Positions 56,077-64,000 of a DNA stretch of 64,000 nucleotides are shown here, piece by piece (the stretch's first letter is position 1; every line of letters begins with the position of its first letter). The notes under the pieces are model-generated. The model was not told the origin of the DNA. It did no database searches and saw only the letters and a program-made list of their open reading frames with translations. Origin of the DNA: Annulohypoxylon bovei var. microspora (lineage: Eukaryota; Ascomycota; Sordariomycetes; Xylariales; Hypoxylaceae). Position numbers and translations under genes: made by a program. The DNA lies in the NCBI GenBank assembly GCA_022836615.1, contig MU405218.1:310001-374000 (forward strand), in the 5' to 3' direction.

Positions 56077-58905
56077 ATGTCTGGCTCTCATGAAAACAAT
56101 GGTCAACATGGGCATTCGGATTTCGTCGATAAATTGAAACATCCATTCCAAGACTTAAAAGAGAAGTTAAAGGACACCCATTTGCATGACGCGAAAATAA
56201 GTCTCATCCATAAGAAGTATGTCTGGAGTCTTGATAATGAATTTCCTCGAATTCGGTATGTTAACGGAATCTTAGACACAAGCTTGGGAAACTTGCAAAT
56301 CTCGTACGTCTCTTATATCCATCCCACTCATACTTAATTCCATGAACATTCATCTTACAGAAGACCCTCATATAGTTTAATCCGGAGCATCGTCACGATG
56401 AAGAACACGAGAAGGCGTGCGATGATAAGCGCAACAAAATTTCCGAGAATCACCGTTTCAGTTCGTATTTTCCCGAGCATGATGGCAACCTCATCAAATG
56501 GTATGTCGATGGAAGGGATTACTTCTGGGTAAGTGTGCATCCGGATTGCCGCTGTTTCTCAAAATAGCAAGCTCATCTTCGTATACAGGCCGTGTCTGTA
56601 GCGCTAGAGCAGGCGAAGGAGACCATCTATATTGCGGATTGGTGGCTTTCTCCCGAGCTATTCCTTCGCAGGCCTCCGTATTTTAACCAGGAATGGCGGT
56701 TAGACAGGATCTTAAAACGCCGCGCCGAAGCTGGCGTAAAGATATATGTTATTGTATACCGCGAGGTTGAAGCCGCAATAACTTGCAACTCCGAACATAC
56801 TAAACATGCTCTGCAGAGCCTGTGTCCAGAGGGTTCTCCGGGCTATGGCAACATCACCGTCATGCGGCACCCTGATCATAATTTCTTAGAGAATGCCGCG
56901 GACATGACGTTTTATTGGGCTCACCATGAGAAATTTGTCGTTATCGACTATGCGATGGCTTTTATCGGAGGCCTAGACCTCTGTTTCGGCCGTTGGGACG
57001 ACCACCAGCATATCCTCTCCGACGTTCACCCCGAAGGCGTCGCTAACGAGGTATGGCCAGGCCAAGATTTCAACAATAACCGTGTCATGGATTTCAAGAA
57101 TGTTCAAGACTGGAAGCAGAATGAATTGAGTAAGGCTGACTACGGGCGGATGCCGTGGCACGACGTAGCTATGGGAGTGATTGGACCCTGCATTTACGAT
57201 ATCGCCGAGCACTTTGTCCAGCGTTGGAATTTCATCAAGCGAGACAAGTATAAACGCGATGACAGATTCGATTGGTTAATGCTACGGGGTCGGGAGGGCG
57301 ATGATGAGGACCTCGTGGGTGTACAGCGACCTAAACACCCAGTGGGAGAATATATCCTTCATCCTTTAACGCCCATGGAGAGCAAAAATCTCGATAGACG
57401 AGGAACAGTCCACGCCCAGATCGTTCGAAGCAGTGCTGACTGGTCCAGTGGGATACTAACAGACCACACCATTCAAAATGCGTATTCGGAAATAATAAGT
57501 AACGCCCAGCATTACGTCTACATCGAGAACCAGTTCTTCATTACTGCGACCGGTGACCAACAATCTCCCATCCACAACACAGTGGGGAAGTCAATCGTGG
57601 ATGCCTGCGTAAGAGCCGGCAAAGAAGGGAGGAAGTTCAGGGTTATCATTATCATTCCTGCCATTCCCGGATTTGCTGGTGACCTTCGCGACGATGCAGC
57701 CACTGGGACACGCGCCATTATGGATTATCAGTATAAGTCGATATGTCGTGGCGAGCATTCAATCTTCGAACAGATCAGCGCACAGGGCGTCAATCCTAGG
57801 GACCATATTTTCATCTTCAACCTACGTTCTTATGATCGCTTAAATAAGACACCTGCAATCAAGATGCAAGAAGAAATATCTGGCGTCAAGTACCAGGAAG
57901 TTCAGCGTGCCGAAGCAGAGGAGATTATGGGTGAAGGTATCCATGGTATCGCTGGTGTCGATGGTGAACGGGATGAGCATATGGGTAAGAGGGAGGAACA
58001 GAAAGAGATGGAGGAAAATACAAAGAGTAATGAGGCCAAGCGCCGTTTCGAGGAAGCTAAGCAGGATGGCCACGACACTAAATCGGCCTCAAGTGTGGCC
58101 CATCATGCGATGTCCGACACCGGCATGCTTTCGGAAGAACCCTGGGAAGGTGATCCCCAAGAGGAAGTTGACAATTGGATCCAAGAAGAGCTATATGTCC
58201 ACGGCAAACTCCTCATTGTCGACGATCGCATTGTGATATGCGGCTCGAGCAACCTAAACGACCGGTCCCAATTAGGTAGTCACGATAGCGAACTTTCAAT
58301 CGTCATGGAGGATGCCGATAAGATCCAGAGTGTCATGGATGGGCAGCCGTTCGAGGCAGGAAGACACGCAGCTACCTTGCGACGATATCTTTGGCGAGAA
58401 CATTTAGGTCTATTGCCACCGCAACCGCACGACGCGAGCAACGACCCGAACGCCCAACCACCAGGAGAAGACTCACCTAACGATATCTGGGACAGAGATG
58501 ACAGCTACAAGTTCGTTGAAGACCCAATGAGTGAGGAGCTTTGGGATATGTGGACTGGCAATGCGACGACGAACACTCAAGTTTTCAGACATTTATTCCA
58601 TGCAGATCCCGATGACCACGGTAAGTTTCTATAAATTGAGAAGACGGCGAGGGGAAATTCAAAGCTTGTGCATATCTAACCTGAATATAGTGAAAACATT
58701 TGAAGATTACAACACGTTTCTACCGCCGAAAGGAGTAAAAGCTGGCCATATCTTCGACAGGTTCCTACCACCGGATGACATCCGCAAGAAGCTTGACCAG
58801 ATAAAGGGTCATCTCGTGTGGATGCCGCTGGATTACTTGAAGGATGCTAATATGGCTGAGACGGGACTGCAAGTCAACACGTGGACTGAAAGCGTGTATA
58901 CATGA
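56077..58905 (+). CDS. Phospholipase D (PLD1 type without PX-PH N-terminus)
   Basis: Five exons (56077-56216, 56276-56303, 56376-56528, 56589-58620, 58691-58905) give 855 residues. Two HKD catalytic motifs are complete: HHEKFVVID (about residue 220) and VHGKLLIVDDRIVICGSSN (about 643). The conserved IADWWLSPELFLRRP and YIENQFFI blocks are present. No PX or PH domain precedes them; the N-terminus is a charged helix. The enzyme hydrolyses phosphatidylcholine to phosphatidate. Exon 2 is a 28-base micro-exon. Without it the flanking exons are out of phase and exon 3 could not follow exon 1. A Glu/Lys-rich insert (about residues 470-520) lies between the catalytic halves. Confidence 0.92.
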
Positions 58906-60165
58906 AACAACTTTGTTCACTAATAACGGAAGATCAGCATATAGATGAGTGTACGGCGTTCACAACGGGTCTTCGCGAGGTAGCCAGCTCTCACGCTACC
59001 TACTTTTTGGGTTGGTCTCGAGTTTCCAGGTCATCCATAATGGGGTCTAGTTATCGAATACGTTCGTAAAGAATTCATCTCTCAAGCTACGTGAGCTTGC
59101 TAATAGAGCAATGATCTTTAACTTTGCAATCCGTAGTCTTAAACCACACATCTCCTGATTCGCTGCCCTTGGACTGTGTCATAGCGTCGATTTCGGATGT
59201 AACCTCGAGTATCTCATATTGCCCCACGATAAATACCACCCTTGCTATTGAAGTGAAAATAAGAATGTCACCCGCGCAATATCTAGTTTTCAATTGCAGC
59301 GATGGTTTAGCTACTCAAGGCTATAGTCGTTCATCCTATTCACCATCTTAGATAAAGATCAGCATGCCGAAAGCTGGGTGGAAATGATGCCGCCGTCTAA
59401 CCTACATACACCCATGCCACAAGAACTCGCGGCTGAGCCTGTAACCGCCAAACTATCAGCACATCAGCGTTTATATCAATAGCAATAAAGAGAGAAATAA
59501 GACTTTCTTAATCGTACGTTAAGGTCACTATGGAGAAGTTGAGCGAGAGTTATTAGCTACATAGCTCTAGGTCTCTATAAATATAGGTTTAAAAGAGGCA
59601 CTAGACCCCAGCAACCAAGGACATAACACAATTTTAAGAGTCGCGCGTGACCTACCTAAGTTCGTGATACGGGCAAAAGGATATAGTCGAAGCTATGCAA
59701 GCGACACCACGAATATAACGTCATACTACCCTGTCGGAGATGCAACACCGCACCCTTCCGAAAGCATACCAAGCTTGGACTCCGCATAATACATTTTCGA
59801 CGATTGGTAGGTGACCGATCCTACCGGGTGAATTGAGAGCAACCCTCCAGCGTTAATTGAACCCAAGAATGAGCTAATTTGGGCGCGGCTTGATTTCTTG
59901 TCTCGGGATATCATCTTACGAGCATTGTCAATTTCTCCATGGTGGAACTCATCACGATGCAACTCGCTGAAGAGGAGTATGAGGTCTAGACATAACTAGT
60001 ATTTCCATGATTTCGTTGCGTGTAGAGTTCTCCGTATATAAACCCTCATTTCTTGACGTGCGATCCTAGACTCGGTTCCTTATAGGTACGGCCGCCAAGA
60101 AAAAGGGATTAGTTCTGGACATGTCATAATAGTCTGTTATATTGCTTGGCTAGTTCATAATAGCC
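58906..60165. other. 1.3-kb intergenic region
   Basis: Short open frames on both strands (for example minus 59726-59962) but no recognisable domain or splice chain. Confidence 0.5.
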
Positions 60166-61162
60166 ATGTCGCACTTGATTTTCTGGGCTACGGCCCTGTC
60201 CACCTTGGTCGTTGGGCATCCAATGGAAGACTGCTCCTCTAAGCCTGCGGCGTTCTTCCTAGCAGGCGACTCTACGACGGCACCGGACGGAGGTTGGGGA
60301 GATGGCTTTCTGGCTACGCTCAAAACCCCGGCATGGGGCGTCAATATTGGAAAAAGCGGCGCCACCACCGCTTCATTCAAAGCCGGAGGGTACTGGGCCA
60401 ATGTGACGCAACATCTAAAGGACAACGTAGCCAAATATGACAGCTATGTCACTATAAGCGTAAGAACACAAGACCCGAGCAAGATATAACGTTAGAGGCA
60501 CTGCCTCTACCAATCGAGCTATATAAGCAAATTTTGGCTATGTGTGGGCTAACAAACAGGCATCTTCGCCGACTGTGTGCGTATAGTTTGGGCATAATGA
60601 CCAGAAATCAACCAGTGGGGTGACCTTCGAGCAGTACTCGCAAAATCTTATCAACTTCGCCAACGAAGTCAAATCGCTAGGTGGCAAGCCGGTATGTGTT
60701 TCTTACTGGCTCCAAGGAAGAAAAGGGGAGATAGGCAGGAATAGGAGAAGATGACGGGAAAGGAATACGGAAGGGAGAGAGGATGTCGGTCACTAACATA
60801 TAGCCTAGCTCCTTACATCGTCACTTACGCGCCGCGTCTTCCCCTCTGGCCAGGACCACAACGCCACGGACTCGCTTCACGACCAGCGCTTGGCGGCTAT
60901 CGCGGCGGCCAAGGCAACCGGCTCGACTGTGATCGACCTCAACGAGGCGAGCCTGAAGTATGTGGACGCCATAGGAAAGGCAGCCGCGCAGACATATAAC
61001 TATGGCGACGGGACCGACACGACACATCTAAACCCGCACGGAGGCGTCGTCTTTGGCCGTGTGGTCGCAGATCTGATCACTCGCGCGGAACCCTGTTTAG
61101 AGAAATATTTTACTCCTAACAAGACACTGAGCGACTTGATTTGGGACAATCTGCCGGCATGA
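60166..61162 (+). CDS. SGNH hydrolase, rhamnogalacturonan acetylesterase-like, secreted
   Basis: Three exons (60166-60459, 60587-60691, 60809-61162) give 250 residues. The signal peptide is about residues 1-17 (FWATALSTLVVGHP). Block I is LAGDSTTAPDGGWG with the catalytic Ser (about 36), the next block has GKSGATT, block III is FGHNDQK and block V DTTHLNPHGG with the catalytic Asp and His. The order and length fit fungal rhamnogalacturonan acetylesterases, which deacetylate the pectin backbone. The second intron ends TAGCCTAG, with the correct acceptor at 60808 giving LLTSSLTRRVFPSGQDHN. Confidence 0.88.
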
Positions 61163-61506
61163 AATAATCAGGTTCGGGCCGTTGCCGCTGTAGAATTTGG
61201 ATACCCGACTTCGTGGTAGCGGTCTTGTTAATAATATAAGGATAGCTACGTTGTCGCGTAATATACGAATGCGAAGTCATAGCGCATCGCAGGGGCACAC
61301 ATGTTGACTCACATTATTTTGCGTGCCCTATTTCCCCGTGATAAATCGACCACGGGTGTCCTACAATAAGGTTATATAGCTAACAACGGTAGCCGTGGTA
61401 GCAATTCCTCTTGAACTTGTGAGGACGATTAGCTCACTTGTTTAGGTTGCTTCACCACGGTATCTGATTGTTGAAATTTAGTATTCCCTTCTCATTTTAG
61501 ATACAA
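61163..61506. other. Convergent intergenic region
   Basis: 344 bases. No feature seen. Confidence 0.55.
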
Positions 61507-62445
61507 TCACCATCCTCTTCCAGCCATCTTCTGCTCTGGCTTCATGCTGTTTACGCTGATGCCGACCATTGCCTCGCCGAGACCTTCACTGCACTCGGCT
61601 AGCACCTTCGGATCTTGGTAGTGCGTCGTGGCCCTTACAATAGCCTTTGCTCTCTTAACGGCATCGCCAGACTTGAATATGCCGCTACCGACGAAAACCC
61701 CGTCGCAGCCTAACTGCATCATCAGCGCAGCATCCGCCGGGGTTGCCACTCCACCAGCGGCAAAGTTAACCACTGGCAAGCGTCCCAATTCTGCCGTTCG
61801 CTTCAGAAGCGCGGCGTCGCACTCAAACTCCCTCGCCAGAGCCCGGATAGCCAGGTCACCGCCAGCTTCAAGTGTAGCTTTCGCCCTCGCGATATCGCGG
61901 TTGACGGTGCGCATGTGTTTCACAGCCTCGACGACGTCACCGGTACCCGCCTCGCCCTTAGTGCGGATCATAGCGGCCCCTTCGGCGATACGTCGCAGCG
62001 CCTCGGGCAAGTTCCTACACCCACAAACAAAGGGAACCTTGAAGCCGCTCTTCTCAACGTGATACGTATCATCGGCGGGGGTCAATACCTCACTTTCGTC
62101 GATGTAGTCGACACCCAGGGCCTCGAGGATCTGGCACTCGACGAAGTGACCGATACGCGCCTTGGCCATAACGGGGATGGTTACGGCCTCCTGGATCTCC
62201 TTGATCTTTCCCGGGTCAGACATGCGTGCGACGCCGCCCTCCGCTCGGATGTCGGCCGGAACGCGCTCTAGGGCCATGACGGCACAGGCACCGGCTTCTT
62301 CGGCGATGCGTGCTTGGGCGGCGTCAGTAACGTCCATGATGACGCCGCCCTTCAGCATCTGCGCCAATCCCGCCTTGACGACGAAGTCAGACGTAGATGT
62401 GCCATTGGTAGGCACCGAAGCGTTGTTTGCGTCGCTGTTCGTCAT
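61507..62445 (-). CDS. PDX1: Pyridoxal 5'-phosphate synthase subunit PDX1 (SNZ/PyroA)
   Basis: A single exon of 312 residues. It is a TIM-barrel PLP synthase with the family blocks KGGVIMDVTDAAQARIAEEA, VMAKARIGHFVECQILEALG, RTKGEAGTGDVVEAVKHMR and NFAAGGVATPADAALMM. The lysines in RIGH-adjacent and IRTKGE blocks are the substrate-channel lysines of the family. It makes PLP from ribose 5-phosphate, glyceraldehyde 3-phosphate and ammonia supplied by PDX2. It is divergent from PDX2 at 63381 across 935 bases, so co-regulation is likely. Confidence 0.97.
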   Translation of the reverse strand: MTNSDANNASVPTNGTSTSDFVVKAGLAQMLKGGVIMDVTDAAQARIAEEAGACAVMALERVPADIRAEGGVARMSDPGKIKEIQEAVTIPVMAKARIGHFVECQILEALGVDYIDESEVLTPADDTYHVEKSGFKVPFVCGCRNLPEALRRIAEGAAMIRTKGEAGTGDVVEAVKHMRTVNRDIARAKATLEAGGDLAIRALAREFECDAALLKRTAELGRLPVVNFAAGGVATPADAALMMQLGCDGVFVGSGIFKSGDAVKRAKAIVRATTHYQDPKVLAECSEGLGEAMVGISVNSMKPEQKMAGRGW

Positions 62446-63380
62446 GATTGCTGGGCGTGCTTTGTTGGAGACTTAGATATCGAGGGCAATGCTTAAAAGA
62501 TTTCGAAAAGGTTTTCGAAGCTTTAACAAGAATCTAAAGAAATAAAACTCCGAGGAGAAGGATCAAGTAAGTTGAAGATGAGTCAGTAAATACCTACGTG
62601 AACTAAGGCCGAGATGTCAAGAGTGACAAGGTACGCGAGGATCGGGATTTCCTTACTTCCTTTAACTAACTCATGGGTATTTTCATGCACGTTCCGTCTA
62701 TAGCCGTTCTTTCTAAGACAGCTTGACGGGAATTTTCAGGGACTAGCCGAACCTAAGTCATTGAAGGTGACAAACAAGGACCCATTCGCCAATCAAATGA
62801 CTGCCCAGGTACCTAATTTGACGGGTCCATGGTTTGCCCCAAGAGACTTTGGTTCAGAACTCTAAAAGACCCTGCTGGGTCGCGGATTCCGATCAATGGA
62901 AAATTTTCCACGGCGAGGAAGGCAAAGACCTCGGAGGGCGGAATGACGCATACGGAACCGCCGGTCTCGGGGATAGCTGGGTACGACCATGTACTCATAG
63001 AACATTTGGAAACTGCACGGGAGAATTCCGCGGGATGCGGCAAACCTACATACATAATGTACCTAGGGAAGGCATTAATAAAAGAATACTTGGGTAAATA
63101 GAAGGAAATATAGAGGGATTTACCTAGGTACCTAAGTACAATCTTTGAGGTTCAAGTTACCTACTCATAGGTATCCAATCACTGTAATCGAATGTCTAGG
63201 TAAGTACAAGTACCTACTACGACGGTAGGTATATTAGCGCATCAGATCCCGATTGTCTGTATCACAATCACCATCAAACACCGTATCTGTTTTCGTAGTC
63301 CCATCTTACTTACCTACATACCTAACCTATCTTTTACTAGGAAGTATTAGTCGACCAAGACATATCTGAAGAAAGCGAAT
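62446..63380. promoter_or_regulatory. Shared divergent promoter of PDX1 and PDX2
   Basis: 935 bases between the two start codons, with several TAGGTA/TACCTA runs from 63100 to 63330. No gene is supported. Short frames at 62813-63101 on both strands lack features. Confidence 0.45.
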
Positions 63381-64000
63381 ATGGTAACCGTCGGCGTCCT
63401 TGCACTTCAAGGAGGCTTCTCGGAACATCTCAGCTCTCTACGAAAAGCAGCCGCTCATCTTTCGACTTCGTCATTGCCAATACCAAGCTTTAACTTCCTC
63501 GAGGTACGAACACCGGACCAATTGAATAGATGTGACGCCCTCGTCATCCCTGGAGGAGAGAGCACTACCCTTTCACTCGTGGCGGCACAGTCCGGGTTAT
63601 TAGAACCGTTGCGAGAGTTTGTCAAGTGAGTATGCCCTGTATGTATGCGTGCATGTTAGCCGAAGAAAGTCCTGCTAATTCATACCTTCTGTTGATGACA
63701 TAAGAGTCAGCAAGAAACCAACCTGGGGCACATGTGCTGGTCTTATCCTCTTATCCGAACAAGCTAGCGCTACTAAAAGAGGTGGACAGGAATTGATCGG
63801 GGGGCTTGATGTCAAAGTTCACCGCAACCATTTTGGTCGACAGATAGAAAGCTTCGTGACAAACTTAGACTTACGTTTTTTATCCCAAGAGGGTGAAGGG
63901 AACCGAATTACCCCTTTTCCAGCCGTATTCATTCGAGCTCCTGTGGTGGATCAGGTGCTGGCCGATGACATCGGACCAATCGAACAAAAGTCGGAATTCA
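63381..64000 (+). CDS. PDX2: PLP synthase glutaminase subunit PDX2 (SNO), 5' part
   Basis: Exon 1 is 63381-63625 and exon 2 starts at 63705 and runs off the window. The N-terminus VGVLALQGGFSEHL and the GGES block (PGGESTTLSLV) are typical of the class I amidotransferase PdxT/SNO. The catalytic Cys lies in GTCAGLILLSEQ. The visible 180 codons are intact. It supplies ammonia to PDX1 from glutamine. The 3' end lies beyond base 64000, so the His-Glu part of the triad cannot be checked. Confidence 0.95.

Noticed and set aside
59726..59962. 78-codon minus-strand frame in the gap after phospholipase D
   Set aside because: Somewhat protein-like, but it has no recognisable domain and no splice chain to neighbours.
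60490..60530. Minus-strand tRNA-like A box (TAGCTCGATTGGTAGAG) inside intron 1 of the acetylesterase gene
   Set aside because: The D-arm resembles a tRNA, but the anticodon and acceptor stems do not pair and there is no B box (GGTTCRANNCC) at the right distance.
1..64000. Possible secondary-metabolite gene cluster
   Set aside because: The amidase, SDR, DUF1772, beta-lactamase-like and Zn2Cys6 genes are scattered between housekeeping genes, and no backbone enzyme (PKS, NRPS, terpene cyclase) is present.

Overview
This window is nuclear DNA of a filamentous ascomycete (Pezizomycotina, most likely Sordariomycetes). The evidence is short GT-AG introns of about 45-110 bases with CTAAC/CTAAT branch points, a Zn2Cys6 regulator, a HET-domain relic, a HET-C2-type glycolipid transfer protein, an Ecp2/Hce2-like secreted protein, and an LTR element with C-to-T/G-to-A damage typical of repeat-induced point mutation (RIP). 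No tRNA, rRNA or CRISPR was found. I cannot name the species.

Layout. 1-527: 3' end of a probable TRAPP subunit (Trs85/TRAPPC8). 1078-2785: broken HET-domain gene. 3464-5806: DBP7 RNA helicase. 6737-10261: large mitochondrial-type PPR protein. A gene-poor gap follows, then POL32 and RAD18 (13638-17220) as a divergent pair, an ESCRT-III-like CHM7 gene, a membrane protein with a serine/threonine-rich ectodomain, a short-chain dehydrogenase (22770-23976) and a Zn2Cys6 regulator (25326-27830). 27831-33225 is mostly gene-free and carries a 1.18-kb non-autonomous LTR retroelement (31604-32781). 33226-45312 is dense: ASA1, a HAD phosphatase, a TTC1-like TPR protein, an amidase, POP4 and a probable peroxisomal acyltransferase of the PlsB/GNPAT family. 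46113-61162 is more accessory: a shortened sugar transporter, a DUF1772 protein, a secreted class-C beta-lactamase-like hydrolase, an Hce2-like secreted protein, HET-C, phospholipase D and a rhamnogalacturonan acetylesterase-like SGNH hydrolase. The window ends in the vitamin B6 pair PDX1 and PDX2, divergently arranged and cut at the right edge.

How genes relate. Two head-to-head pairs join functional partners: POL32/RAD18 (translesion synthesis and post-replication repair), with an MCB-type ACGCGT in the shared promoter, and PDX1/PDX2 (the two subunits of PLP synthase). DBP7, POP4 and ASA1 are housekeeping RNA or chromatin genes. The transporter, amidase, esterase, beta-lactamase-like and Hce2 genes form an environment-facing set but no obvious biosynthetic cluster.

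Most exon boundaries below were worked out by hand from splice consensus and reading-frame continuity and were checked to sum to whole codons. Where I could not resolve an exon I say so. I did not find a convincing wholly new system. The best leads are the transporter lacking a late transmembrane block, the LTR element with one RIP-mutated and one nearly clean LTR, unusual gene structures (a GC-AG intron and 28- and 31-base micro-exons), and abrupt codon-usage shifts within genes.
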